In this document: positions 33,462 through 43,800 of the stretch, one piece after another
Layout of the letters: every line of letters begins with the position of its first letter
Position numbering within the stretch: the stretch's first letter is position 1
Assembly (NCBI RefSeq): GCF_014647455.2
Contig: NZ_BMPF01000004.1
Location: 62,001-126,000 of the forward strand
Direction of reading: 5' to 3'
From: Halarchaeum grantii
GTDB taxonomy: Archaea > Halobacteriota > Halobacteria > Halobacteriales > Halobacteriaceae
Length of the DNA: 64,000 nt
Notes under the pieces: model-generated
What the model saw: only the letters and a program-made list of their open reading frames with translations
Databases searched by the model: none
What the model was told of the DNA's origin: nothing
Program-made: the position numbers and the translations under genes

Positions 33462-33878
33462 GTGACACACTCAGATTCCCCCGCTGACGAACGCTCCACC
33501 ACGAACCACACAGCGCTCACAAAGCAACTTCCCCACCGTCTCATCACCGGGCTGATTCTGTTCAGCCTCCTCGCCGTCGAGCCAGCTGCGGCCCAACAGT
33601 CGGCGGTCTGCAACGCGGACAAGCTCCCGAGCATGATTGAGGGGTTCTTCCAGCTCACGACGGCGCTGGGCATCGTCGGGCTCGCCGTCGTCTGGCAGGC
33701 GAACTCCCTCATCGATATGTTCACGCTGAGCCCCGACCAGAAGAAGGGCCTGAAGCGCCACAAACGCTCGGCGCTCAAATCCGCCACCGTCCTGGTCGTC
33801 CTCGGCCCGCTCTACACGGTCGCGGGCTCGATGATGGGCCTCCCGCTCGCCCAGTGCGTGAACCTCGTCCCCTGGTAA
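33462..33878 (+). CDS. Small secreted two-TM protein, first gene of the conjugation-like operon
   Basis: About 138 aa from a GTG at 33462. A charged N-terminus is followed by a hydrophobic segment ending AAAQQ (signal-like), then two membrane spans (FQLTTALGIVGLAVVWQANS and ATVLVVLGPLYTVAGSMMGL) separated by a basic loop KKGLKRHKRS. One Cys lies before each helix pair (VCNAD, QCVN). Size, signal and two helices recall VirB2-type pilins, but there is no sequence proof. The start is uncertain: the frame is open from 33339. It is followed 16 nt later by the surface-protein gene. Confidence 0.6.
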   Translation: MTHSDSPADERSTTNHTALTKQLPHRLITGLILFSLLAVEPAAAQQSAVCNADKLPSMIEGFFQLTTALGIVGLAVVWQANSLIDMFTLSPDQKKGLKRHKRSALKSATVLVVLGPLYTVAGSMMGLPLAQCVNLVPW

Positions 33879-33894
33879 CCACGAGCCGTCCACC

Positions 33895-35622
33895 GTGTCC
33901 CGCCTGACGCGCCGTGTCCTCCCCGCCCTCGCAGTCACACTCCTCGTGTCCGCGACGGTCATCGGGCTCGCAACCGCCAGCCATCCCCGTCCAGGGTCAG
34001 AAGACAACGGGCTCTCGCCGAACCAGTCCGCGACACTCTGGTCACGGGATAGCGACGCCTACACGAGCGAATCGGCCTACCAGCAACGCTACGGCACCCA
34101 GCGCACCGCCCTCCAACAGCTCGCGGACGGCACGGACATCACGTTCACGCGGCCACCCGCGACTGCGTCGACGTGGACGCGACACGACTTTCGCGACCTC
34201 CCGACGAGCGACCCACAAACGTCGATTCGCCCGGCGAACGCCGACGTCGAGGACGGAGTGTTCATCGCGGATGCTCATGCGACGATTTTCGCGGCGCAGC
34301 CCTCGACGCGCGCACACCGGAGTTCCGACGAAACCACGACGTATCTCGCACCGGACGGAACGCTCCGTGGTTTCATCGACTATCGCGTCCGCCACCCGAA
34401 CACCACCGGAAACACGAGTGCCAACTGGACGCTCACCGACCACCAGATTTCGAGCATCACCCTTCAGCAGGACGGCGAGACGATTGCACGCACCGCAAAC
34501 ACACAGACACCAGTTCTCGACTATCAGCTTGAGACGGCACGCCGGACGGAGCTCACGCTCACAGCGACAATCGAGGTCTCCGTACAGAAAACGGTCCAGC
34601 CGAACGGTACACAGCAGGCTGTGGGCTCGACGACGCGCGTGGAGACTATCACCGTCTCGGACTCACTCTCGGCGTCGGTCTACGACCTCTGGGCGTACCC
34701 CTACTACGCGCAGTATCCGAACGGGGACGCGGGCGTCGCGATCTTCCAGTCGCGTCCCTGGCAGGGGTATACGCTCACCCAAGACGGAAACGCGAGTGCG
34801 CGTGGCGTCTGGCGGTTCTACACCGCCCGTCACACCGGCTGGGACACGCTCATCACGAGTACGCGCGACGGCGAGACACGCACCGACTCGGACGCAATCC
34901 CAGTCTCCGTACATGCGTATCCGTCACGAATCGGGCCAGTCGCCGACCCCGTCCGAACCGGCCCAGAAATCGTCGAGACGTGGGGAATCAACCGGTCGTC
35001 GCCCGCCTCAACGCTCGCCGAGAACGTCCATATCGACGTCGTCAACGGCACCTACACGACGACGTATGGCGTCGCCGTCCGCGCCGCTGACGTCGATCGG
35101 CACGCGCTCCGTGTCGGCGGTATCGTCCGTGGCGTGAACGCGACGATTATCCAGCCACAAGCCGGGTCGACACGCCACCTCCGCGAGAGCAACCTCACCG
35201 CACGCGTGCTCTCACAGAACACCTCGGCAGCCACAGTCCGCCTCGAGCTTCGCGACAACCGGACGGGCGCCCCGATCGACCTCTCCGAGAACCAACGGGG
35301 CCGGCCACTCGCCAGTTCGCCGGATGGCTATATTTCGATCGGCGGCCGGCACGTCGAGACGAACACGTCGGGGGTCGCTGTCGTCACGCTCGACCAGCCT
35401 GGCGTCTACACCGCACAGTACCATCCTGCATCGTGGCTCGGCGCCAATCCCGCCTACGTCCGCGATCAGGCGAGCGTCCGCTGGCACCCACTCGGCACCA
35501 TCCGGGGCTGGTTCCAGCTTGCCTTCGAGGTCGGCTGGCAGCTCGTCCCGTTCGTGGTGATGTTCTACGCCGGCCAGCGCCTCCTCCGCATATTCGGCCT
35601 CAACCGCTTCCAGAACCCATGA
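33895..35622 (+). CDS. Large secreted surface protein with C-terminal TM anchor (575 aa)
   Basis: GTG start; MSRLTRRVLPALAVTLLVSA is a Sec-type signal. The body is Thr/Ser/Asp-rich beta-type sequence with many N-x-S/T sites (for example NTTGNTSANWT), consistent with a glycosylated haloarchaeal exoprotein. A single hydrophobic helix near the C-terminus (FEVGWQLVPFVVMFYAGQRLL) would anchor it with a short basic tail. No enzyme motif is seen. Its place between the pilin-like gene and the VirB6-like gene suggests a cell-contact role, which is inference. Confidence 0.75.
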   Translation: MSRLTRRVLPALAVTLLVSATVIGLATASHPRPGSEDNGLSPNQSATLWSRDSDAYTSESAYQQRYGTQRTALQQLADGTDITFTRPPATASTWTRHDFRDLPTSDPQTSIRPANADVEDGVFIADAHATIFAAQPSTRAHRSSDETTTYLAPDGTLRGFIDYRVRHPNTTGNTSANWTLTDHQISSITLQQDGETIARTANTQTPVLDYQLETARRTELTLTATIEVSVQKTVQPNGTQQAVGSTTRVETITVSDSLSASVYDLWAYPYYAQYPNGDAGVAIFQSRPWQGYTLTQDGNASARGVWRFYTARHTGWDTLITSTRDGETRTDSDAIPVSVHAYPSRIGPVADPVRTGPEIVETWGINRSSPASTLAENVHIDVVNGTYTTTYGVAVRAADVDRHALRVGGIVRGVNATIIQPQAGSTRHLRESNLTARVLSQNTSAATVRLELRDNRTGAPIDLSENQRGRPLASSPDGYISIGGRHVETNTSGVAVVTLDQPGVYTAQYHPASWLGANPAYVRDQASVRWHPLGTIRGWFQLAFEVGWQLVPFVVMFYAGQRLLRIFGLNRFQNP

Positions 35623-36476
35623 CCGACAACTCACCATCCATCGACCGTCGCAGCGCCCTCCAAGCACTCGGCAGTCTCACCCTCGCCGCCCTCGCCGGCT
35701 GCACCGGCAACGGAAATTCGGGAACCTTGAGTACCTCGACGACTAGTACTGCTGGACCGTTCGCGAGTCTCGGCGTCCAGGGGACGACGCTCGTCGCCGA
35801 ACTCGAGAGTGACGCGGAGGTCGACCACGTGAATCTCGTGAAGCCGAACGGATCGCTGTTCGGTACACGCGACGTCGCAGAGGGCGCAAGCCGCGTCTCC
35901 TTCGACGTCGGCACCACCTACACTCCCGGCGAGTACACACTCGTCGCTGTCACCGGCGATCAGACCGTCGGCACGACGACGCGGGTGCTCCGTCCTGACC
36001 TCCAGATTCTCGACATGGGAATCGGTCGGAACCAGCCCGAAAAGATGTGGAATGGGACTGAGCGGGAGATTGCAGACGAGGCGTATGTGGTCGTTGAGAA
36101 TCGTGGGAGTGGGCCGGGTGCAGTCACGAAGCTGCTCTTCATCGGTGATGTTCCGCTCCCGTCTACGGAGAACGGGACGAACTACGTGAACAACAGCGAC
36201 GTGAGTGGCATCTACGACCCGGAGACGGATTCGACAACCCAGACTGTCGTGATTCCCCCTGGAGAACGACGGACGGTCTATAGCGCAACCTCGCCGTTCG
36301 GGTTCGCACCCGGTGGCGCCATCACCTGTATGGATCACAGACAGACTGGGTCGTTCAAACTCGTTCTCAAGACGAGTCTCGGCGACTCCCTCTCAACTAC
36401 GTACGACGTCACATATTCGGCGTCAGAGCAGGTCGACAACTGTTCAATCAGCATTAGCGAGGCGACCGATGGTTGA
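35619..36476 (+). CDS. Tat lipoprotein of the conjugation-like operon (285 aa)
   Basis: The ATG at 35619 overlaps the previous stop (ATGA). SIDRRSALQALGSLTLAALAGC shows a twin-Arg signal with a lipobox Cys, so it is probably membrane-anchored outside. Beta-rich domains follow (LGVQGTTLVAELESDAEVDH and VVVENRGSGPGAVTKLLFIG), resembling Ig-like or CARDB-like folds. Two Cys (ITCMDH, DNCSIS) could form a disulfide. Unknown function. It also overlaps the next gene by 8 nt. Confidence 0.75.
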   Translation: MTDNSPSIDRRSALQALGSLTLAALAGCTGNGNSGTLSTSTTSTAGPFASLGVQGTTLVAELESDAEVDHVNLVKPNGSLFGTRDVAEGASRVSFDVGTTYTPGEYTLVAVTGDQTVGTTTRVLRPDLQILDMGIGRNQPEKMWNGTEREIADEAYVVVENRGSGPGAVTKLLFIGDVPLPSTENGTNYVNNSDVSGIYDPETDSTTQTVVIPPGERRTVYSATSPFGFAPGGAITCMDHRQTGSFKLVLKTSLGDSLSTTYDVTYSASEQVDNCSISISEATDG

Positions 36477-37536
36477 TCTTATCGATGTCGTCCTGCAGGG
36501 ATTCAAGGACGCCGTCAACTGGTTCATCAGCCTGTTTATGCAAGGCCTCACGAGCGGCTATCAGCAGCTCTCAGTTCACATGTTTGGAACACCGACCCCA
36601 CAGACGGGTGGCCCGTTTGTATTCGGCCAACCTACGAACGCTCCCTGGGAGTCCATCCACCACGCTCTAATCGGCGGCGAGATCATGGTCGTCTCGCTCC
36701 TCCTCCTCGTGATTTGCGTACAGGGCAGACATCTCATTCGGATTTTCAATATCGGCAGTGCGTATGAGTCTCGACGGACACGCAAGACCGCGTGGGTCGG
36801 CGCCTTCTTAATCATCACGTGGTACTGGATCAGCGTTCTCACCCTCTACCTAGTGAATGGATTCACGATTGCACTTCTCCCGAGTCTCCAGTCACTCGGT
36901 CAGGCAATGCTCAATCTCATCGGGTTCTCTCTCCAGAATGCTGGTCTCTCACTCGTGTTCGCGCTCCTCGGTGGGCTCTCGATGTGGGCGTTGGAAGCAC
37001 TCTACTACATCCGAGAAGTCCTCCTCTACGTCTACATCTACGGGATGCCGATTGCGTTCGCGCTCGCCTACGGGAACGTTCCCGTACTCTCGGACGTCGC
37101 GATGGGGTTCAGCAAACGCTTCGTCCCGCTCGCAATCCTTCCACTCCCCGCTGCAGTCGTGTTCAAAGGCTACGACTTGCTCTACTCGCAGCACGCGCTC
37201 TCGCCGGGCAGTCCGTTCTTGAAGTATCTCGTCGCGGTTTCCCTGCCGCTCGTCGCCCTGGTGGTGACGTGGAAGACGTTCCAGTACGCGACGCCGCTCA
37301 CCGCGAAAGCGCTTAGCACTGCGGGTCGTGGCGCCGCGCTCGTCGGCGGGGTTGCTGCCGGCGCCTACGTCGGTAGCGCGAGCGTCGCGACGACCGCCGC
37401 CCGCTGGGGGCCGAAAGCCGCCGCCGGCCAAGCGATCGCCGAACACGCCGACCGCGGTGACGATGCAGAAGAGGACGAGCAGTCTCCGCCGTCGTATCGC
37501 CGCACCGAGAACAACCCCAGTAACTACTATCTATGA
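36469..37536 (+). CDS. Polytopic membrane protein, VirB6/TrbL-like (355 aa)
   Basis: ATG at 36469 (MVDLIDVVLQGFKDAVNWFI). Seven or eight membrane spans run between residues 70 and 290, then a Gly/Ala-rich helix and a charged, disordered C-terminus (HADRGDDAEEDEQSPPSYRR). Topology and place just before the VirB4-type genes match VirB6/TrbL channel proteins of type IV secretion systems, though primary-sequence evidence is only the general pattern. Its stop overlaps the next start by 4 nt. Confidence 0.65.
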   Translation: MVDLIDVVLQGFKDAVNWFISLFMQGLTSGYQQLSVHMFGTPTPQTGGPFVFGQPTNAPWESIHHALIGGEIMVVSLLLLVICVQGRHLIRIFNIGSAYESRRTRKTAWVGAFLIITWYWISVLTLYLVNGFTIALLPSLQSLGQAMLNLIGFSLQNAGLSLVFALLGGLSMWALEALYYIREVLLYVYIYGMPIAFALAYGNVPVLSDVAMGFSKRFVPLAILPLPAAVVFKGYDLLYSQHALSPGSPFLKYLVAVSLPLVALVVTWKTFQYATPLTAKALSTAGRGAALVGGVAAGAYVGSASVATTAARWGPKAAAGQAIAEHADRGDDAEEDEQSPPSYRRTENNPSNYYL

Positions 37537-38651
37537 CAACAGACCCAGACGCCGCCGCACGACGCATCATGCATCAGTTCGGCGAGGAGAGCCGCATCCC
37601 CTACCTCAACATCGAGGAGGGAGACGTCGGCGTTCTCATCGCCTTCCCCATCATCGGGCTTTTCCTCGCCGCGATGACCGGCATCGACTCGCTCGCGCTC
37701 CCGTTCGTCGCTGGTGGATTCGGCCTCGGCGTCGCCATCATCTACGTCGCCCCGAGCCACCTCACCGCCTGGACGTGGGCCACCGACGTCTACCAATACC
37801 TCAAACGCCCCCGTGTCACCTTCAGCGCACCCGACGAACCAGACTCTGGGACGAACGAGGCTCTTCGGAACGAGGGCGGGCTGGCGAACTATACGCCGTT
37901 CCAGCCGGACGAACGCACCCAAGACCTCACCAATATCGAACGTGCGTGGCCCGGCGCCGGCGCCATCCAGCGCTCGGACGGCACGATGGAGGCGTTCGTC
38001 GAAGTCGACCCCGACAACATGGACTTCGCGATGGCCGAGGACTGGGCCCAGTTACAGGAGGCGGGCGCGGAGTTCGCGAACAAGGAACTCGACTCGAAGC
38101 TCAAACTCCACGCCACCACTCGCGAGTTCCCCGTCGAGCAAGTCGTCGAGAACATCCAGGACCGCCTCGACGACGAGGACGTTCAGGAGAATCCCGTCTT
38201 CCGCGAACTCCTCGAAGAATATCTCGAAACGCGTCCGCGTGAGATGCGCGAGCGCGGCATCCAACAGCTCCACTACTACATCGGCGTCGAGGTCTCCCCG
38301 ATGGAGGTCTACGACCGCTATCGCGACGAATCCACTCCCGCCGAGAAACTGACCGAGCTCCCCGTCATCGGCTTCCTCTTCAACCCGTTCGTCACCCGCC
38401 GGGAGAACCTCCAAGCGGCTGAGCGGCGCGCGCGGATGTTCGACACCTTGGACGACCGCGTCGCCGCCGTCCGAAGCGAGTTCGTCCAGCAGGCGAGTGG
38501 CTGGTCGGCACGCCGTCTCACCACGGTCGAACTGTTCACGCTCGCGATGGACTTCTGGAACGGCCACGACCACGACTACGACAATCCCGACTCGCTCATC
38601 CGCCAGCAACCCACCATGAATCACCAGACACGCGAGGACACCGATGCATAA
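37533..38651 (+). CDS. Membrane-associated VirB3/PrgI plus VirB4-N-like protein (372 aa)
   Basis: Two hydrophobic spans at about residues 33-50 and 58-75 (DVGVLIAFPIIGLFLAAMTG) resemble a PrgI/VirB3 module. A soluble part follows with AWPGAGAIQRSDGTMEAFVE and a long helical, charged stretch, as in the N-terminal domain of VirB4 ATPases. No Walker motifs are present; those are in the next gene. It appears to be the split N-terminal portion of a VirB4-like system. It overlaps both neighbours by 4-8 nt. Confidence 0.6.
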   Translation: MTTDPDAAARRIMHQFGEESRIPYLNIEEGDVGVLIAFPIIGLFLAAMTGIDSLALPFVAGGFGLGVAIIYVAPSHLTAWTWATDVYQYLKRPRVTFSAPDEPDSGTNEALRNEGGLANYTPFQPDERTQDLTNIERAWPGAGAIQRSDGTMEAFVEVDPDNMDFAMAEDWAQLQEAGAEFANKELDSKLKLHATTREFPVEQVVENIQDRLDDEDVQENPVFRELLEEYLETRPREMRERGIQQLHYYIGVEVSPMEVYDRYRDESTPAEKLTELPVIGFLFNPFVTRRENLQAAERRARMFDTLDDRVAAVRSEFVQQASGWSARRLTTVELFTLAMDFWNGHDHDYDNPDSLIRQQPTMNHQTREDTDA

Positions 38652-40833
38652 CGCCCTCCTCCCCGCTGCGACCGGGTTCAGCGACCAACTCACACAGTGG
38701 GCGCTCAACCCCACCACGCCCGGCGGAGTCCTCCTCTACCTCCTCGCCGCCGTGACCATCACCGCGACCGCCGTCGTCACGTGGACGCGCTATCGGGCCC
38801 GCGACGATGAGCCCACCGTCGAGTTCGCCGACGTCCTCGACGAGGAAACGCTCGAAGACGGCCACGCGGAGGGTCGCCTCCTCGACGAAATTTCCGAGTC
38901 ACATAAGACGGCAATCGCCCCGGCAGCCATCGAGTGGGAGACGCGTGCCGCCCGTGTTGGCGAACAGTGGACGTCGACGCTCTACATCGCCGAGTACCCC
39001 GACTATCCGAGCGACGGCTACCTCAGCGAGCTCTTCGAGTTGACCGACGTCGAGTTCGACGTCACCGCCCACGTCACCCCGAAGAATCAGGAGCGAGCTC
39101 GCACCGAGCTTGAGGAGATTGCCGACGACCTGCAAGTCGATGCGGACCTCGAACAGAGCGTTCGGAGTTCCTACCTCCAAGAGCGCGCGAACGAAGCCGC
39201 AGCCACCTACAAGGCCGTCGAGAGCGGTGCGACCGTCTTCGACCACGGCGTCTTCATCACGGTGCGCGCCGACGACAAAGACGACCTGCAGGACGCCGTC
39301 CGCACCGTGAAGAGTACACTCCGTGACGACCCCGCAAACCTCACGCCAAAGACCGCCATCTGCCGGCAGGACGTCGCCCTCCAATCTGCTGCGCCCATCG
39401 GCGACAACGAGTTCGGCCGTGAATCCATCGCCCTCGGCGGCGCTGTTGGCGCGCTGCTCGCGTCACCGCATAACGCGACGATTCTCGAGGAGGGTGGCGT
39501 CGAGTTCGGCATCCACAAGGACAACCAGAGCCCCGTCGTCATCGACCCCTTCGAGCGCGACAACGGCTACGCCATGTTCACTGTCGGGGACACGGGTTCT
39601 GGGAAGTCGTTTGGCTCGAAGCAGAACTTTATCCGGTCGATCGAGCAGGATAGCGACCGCATCGGCATCGTCCTCGAACCCTTGAACAACTGGGCCGGCG
39701 TCTCTGAGGCCCTCGACGCCCAGCGGATTACCGTCGGTGGGACACTCGGCCTGAATCCCTTGGAGATTCGGCAGACGCCCGAGCACGCCCAGCGCGCGAT
39801 GGGCGAGGACGCCAGTCCGTTCAACGAGAAGCTTGATGACGCGATGAGCTTCCTCACTAACTTCTTCGCCCTCCGCGGCATCTCGCTCGGCGACAAGCGG
39901 ACGACGCTCGAACTCGGCTTGCGCTCGGCGTACGCCCAGCAGGGGATCACCGACGACATCGCCACCCACGACAACCCGAGTCCGACGATTCGGGATATGC
40001 TCGACGTCTTCGAGGAGATGGTTGAGGACCCCGAGGAGTTCGTCGTCCGCTCGGAGTCGGAGGCGGAGAAGATTCAGGCGGACGCGACGTGGCTTCTCGA
40101 CCAACTCCGGCCCTTCGAGGAAGAGGGGCGGCACGCGAATCTCGGGAAGGCCTCCGCATTCGACATTCGGGACGAGAAGACGATCTATCTCGACCTCGCC
40201 CAACAGGAGGGCAGCGTCGATTCGAGTACAGCACTCACGATGCAGCTCCTCATCTCCCTCGTCTACGAGCGCGCGAAGGAGACCGAGAAGGAGGTCGTCT
40301 TCGTCATCGACGAGGCCCGCTACATCATGCAGGACGCCGCGAGCCTCGCCTTCCTCGAGACAGTCTTCCGCCATCACCGCCACCACGACCTCTCGATTCG
40401 TCTCGTCACGCAGACCGTCGACGAGTTCTTCGAACACACCGAAGCCGAGGCCATCCTCGACCAGTGCGCCGTCAAGCAATTCCATCGGCTGGATGGGATG
40501 GACGAAGAGTGGGCCGACGAGTTCGGCCTGAATCACGCCCAGATGCGCTACGTCCAAGACGCCGTCCCCGGCAACGAGGACGCCGGCTTCTCCGAAGCAT
40601 TGGTCGGTGTCGACGGCGAGTGGCGGGGCATCCAGGTCGAGGCGATGCCCAAGGAGAAACAGGTCATCGACTTCGACCCCACCACACAGACTCGCGACGA
40701 ACTGCCCGGTGCAACCAGCGGCGACACCGAGTCAGCGATGCATTCGTTCCAGCAGCAACTCGCCGAGCAGGCTGCCGAATCGAGCGAGGAATCGGAGCAG
40801 ATCGCCGAGACGGACGGTGGTCGGGATGAGTGA
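38644..40833 (+). CDS. VirB4/TraC-type conjugation ATPase (729 aa)
   Basis: An N-terminal membrane helix (GGVLLYLLAAVTITATAVVT) precedes a VirB4-like N domain. Walker A is GDTGSGKS (315-322) and Walker B with the catalytic acid is VVFVIDEARY (D556/E557). RLVTQTVDEFFEH and the preceding FLETVFRHHRHHDLS match the motor-domain motifs of VirB4/TraC. These ATPases energise type IV secretion and pilus assembly. The C-terminus is Gln/Glu-rich and overlaps the next gene by 8 nt. Full length with no disruptions. Confidence 0.88.
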   Translation: MHNALLPAATGFSDQLTQWALNPTTPGGVLLYLLAAVTITATAVVTWTRYRARDDEPTVEFADVLDEETLEDGHAEGRLLDEISESHKTAIAPAAIEWETRAARVGEQWTSTLYIAEYPDYPSDGYLSELFELTDVEFDVTAHVTPKNQERARTELEEIADDLQVDADLEQSVRSSYLQERANEAAATYKAVESGATVFDHGVFITVRADDKDDLQDAVRTVKSTLRDDPANLTPKTAICRQDVALQSAAPIGDNEFGRESIALGGAVGALLASPHNATILEEGGVEFGIHKDNQSPVVIDPFERDNGYAMFTVGDTGSGKSFGSKQNFIRSIEQDSDRIGIVLEPLNNWAGVSEALDAQRITVGGTLGLNPLEIRQTPEHAQRAMGEDASPFNEKLDDAMSFLTNFFALRGISLGDKRTTLELGLRSAYAQQGITDDIATHDNPSPTIRDMLDVFEEMVEDPEEFVVRSESEAEKIQADATWLLDQLRPFEEEGRHANLGKASAFDIRDEKTIYLDLAQQEGSVDSSTALTMQLLISLVYERAKETEKEVVFVIDEARYIMQDAASLAFLETVFRHHRHHDLSIRLVTQTVDEFFEHTEAEAILDQCAVKQFHRLDGMDEEWADEFGLNHAQMRYVQDAVPGNEDAGFSEALVGVDGEWRGIQVEAMPKEKQVIDFDPTTQTRDELPGATSGDTESAMHSFQQQLAEQAAESSEESEQIAETDGGRDE

Positions 40834-43800
40834 GTACCTCCGCGTCACGCCGACCTCCGAAGAACTGGACCCGTCGGGGATTCCGCGACTCCTCGAGAGC
40901 CTCCACAAACTCACTCGCGAGGAGTCTGGCTTAGGGTCGACGCTGAATCCGTTATCGTCCTCGACGCCGCCGCGCTTCGAGTTCCTCGCGCTCAGCGACG
41001 GCGACGACGCGCCCGTCGAGTTCTACTACGGCGCCGACGATGGCCTTGAGACTGTTGAAGAGCGCCTGCAGTCGATCTATCCGACAACCTTCGACATCGA
41101 ACGCGTCGACCTCGATGTCGAGTCTCGTCTTGTTCAGCCGGCCGAGTACTCACGCGAGGAGTTCGTCGACGCCTACCAGCAGGGCGACCTCCAGTACGAG
41201 TTCGACGAGGACGAGCAGTACGAACTCACCGATGAGGGGGAGGCTGAGGCCGCGGACGTCGATGTGACTGCGGACAGCGTGGTGTCCGTCGGCGAGACCG
41301 CACTCGAACTCGATGTCGCGGATAACGCACCGGTCGAGAAGCCGACGGTGACTGAGCGTGGGTCGATTCTCGCCCGTCCGGCGACCGAGACGGTGTCGCC
41401 CTATGGCGTGCGCTGGCAGGGTGCGGCGACGCGCAAGAAAGACTGGATGACGTCGCTCACCCCATTCACGGACGGCGAGGACGAGGAATCACTCTCGGCA
41501 GTCAACCAGCCGGGCGCCGCGCTTGCCTCGCTGATTGACCACGTGAACGACGCCACAGAGCCACTCGCGTTCCAAGTCGTCTTTGAGCGGCGTGAGAGCT
41601 GGCAGTCGGATGCCGCACTCCGGAAGGAGGACATCATCGATAGCCGAGATACGCGGGCGCAGCGAATCGTCGGCGACCTACTCGAGTTCGCGGAACTTGA
41701 CGACCACGGCGACCGTGAGCTGAGCGACCTGGTCGAACGGCGGCTCAACGCAATCGAGGCGATGAATCCCCAGCGCTCGTTCACGGTGAACGTCCGGGCA
41801 GTCGGCGTGCCGACCAGCGACACTGGGACAGAGTCGCTCGACACACGGCTGTCGTCGCTCGCCCCGGTGTTCGACCCGCTTGATGGTCCCTTCTACGACG
41901 TCGAACCCAAGCGAATCCGTGAGAGTGGCTTTCGCGCCGCAAAGAAGGAGAAGAACGCACGCAAAGCCCTACAGCGTCTCCTTGACCGCGACATCGTAAC
42001 TGGCCGTGGGAAGACACGACCCGACTTCGTGCTGAGTGGGCGCGAGCTCGCGAACTTCCTCCTCGTCCCCTCCTCCGAACAACTCACGATTGAAGGCTCT
42101 CGTGGGACACGGGCGGAACAGCAGAGTCGGAATCCGCTCCCACGCCCGAATCCGGATCTCCGCGAGCAGTTCCGCGACGGGATGGCCATCGGCTACGCGC
42201 TCGACGAAACGGGAGAGACAGAGGACGAGCCAGTCCGCATTCCGCCCGACTTGCTCACGACCCACTACGGGCGCTTCGCGTCGACTGGTGCCGGCAAGTC
42301 GAAAGCAATCATCAACGACGCGCTCTCCCTCCGTGAGACGACCAGTGGCCCCGTCGTCATCGTCGACCGAAAGGGCGACGGCATGTGTCAGAACTATCTC
42401 CGCAGCCACCACGCACAGTTCGACGATATAGAGGACGTCTACCACTTCCGCGTCCCCGAGACCATTCCCGCGTTCTCCTTCTTCGACATCCGGCCCGCAC
42501 TTGCGGCCGGTCGGAGTCGTGAGGACGCCGTCCAGGATAAGGTCGATCACTTCCACGATATCCTGCGGATGATTCTCGGCCGGGAGAAACACGAGCGGGC
42601 GTTCGTCGCCAACGAGATTCTCAGCCAGCTCATCAAGGCGCTCTTCGACGCCGAGTACGGCAGCGACGTCTTCGGACTCAACGACCTCTTCACTGCAGTC
42701 CGCCGGATGCAGGACGAACAGACGATTCCCCCGATCTCGATGGCGAACCAACCAGTCGAGGAATCCTTGACCCGCCACCTCTCGAAGGAGGAATCACAGT
42801 TCCAAGCGTCGATGGACGCCGCCGGGAACCGCCTCGAACAACTCCGCGAAAGCCCCCACCTCCGACGTGTCTTCAACCATACGCCCGCGCAGAACGACGC
42901 CGGCGAATACGTCGAGAACCACTTCGACTTCCGGAACTTCCTCGACGAGGACGTCACCATCCTCCTCGACTTGGGCGACCTCCGCCCCGAAGCACAGCAG
43001 GCAGTCACGCTCCTCCTGTTGAGCAACCTCTGGGATGCCGTGCAGGTGCGGCGGCGCGACGGCCAGACCGACTACGAGAACCTGACCAACCTCATCATCG
43101 AGGAGGCCGCGCCGGTCGCATCGACGCGACTCGTTTCCGAGCAGCTCCTCCCCCAGGGCCGGTCGTTCGGCCTGAGCATGGGACTCGTGATGCAGTTCCC
43201 CGGCCAAGTCCGCAATCGCAGTGAACGCGCCTATGACGAGGTCTTGAACAACATCAAGACGAAGCTCATCGGGAACATCTCGATGGAGCGAGACCTCGCT
43301 GAGTCGCTCGCACACGAGGGATTGAGTCCGACCGACCTCCGGAATCGCGTGAACACACTGCCGAGTGGCGAGTGGATCGCCCAGCTTCCGAGCCCGGCGT
43401 TCGGCGAAACCGGCCCGTCGCCGTTCTCGATGAAGCCACTCCCCATCGCTGAGGGCCACCCGGAGAGCGACACTCCGCTCACCGAGATGGAAGCGTCCCA
43501 GTTCGAGTCGGTAACACTCCCGCGTATCGTCGAGCGGACGCAACGCCAGTACGGCCTCAGCGCAGAATCCGATACGGCCGCGGACAACGGCTGGGGAAGT
43601 GGCTCTAACAACTCCACATCACCGGAGGTGGAGACCACTCATTCGGAGTCGACGATGCTCGGTGGCTCACCCGGCGAAACCAGTAGTGACTCCACCGCCA
43701 CCGAGAGCAGTCCACTTCTCGGCGGTGGAGACTCCCCAGACAACTCGGGGACCAATGCCTCCGAGTCGGCCTCTTCGGAGTCAGAAGCCGATACATCGCC

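Noticed and set aside
39463-40557. 364-aa minus-strand open frame opposite the VirB4-type gene
   Set aside because: Shadow frame; the plus-strand protein has clear Walker motifs and operon overlaps.
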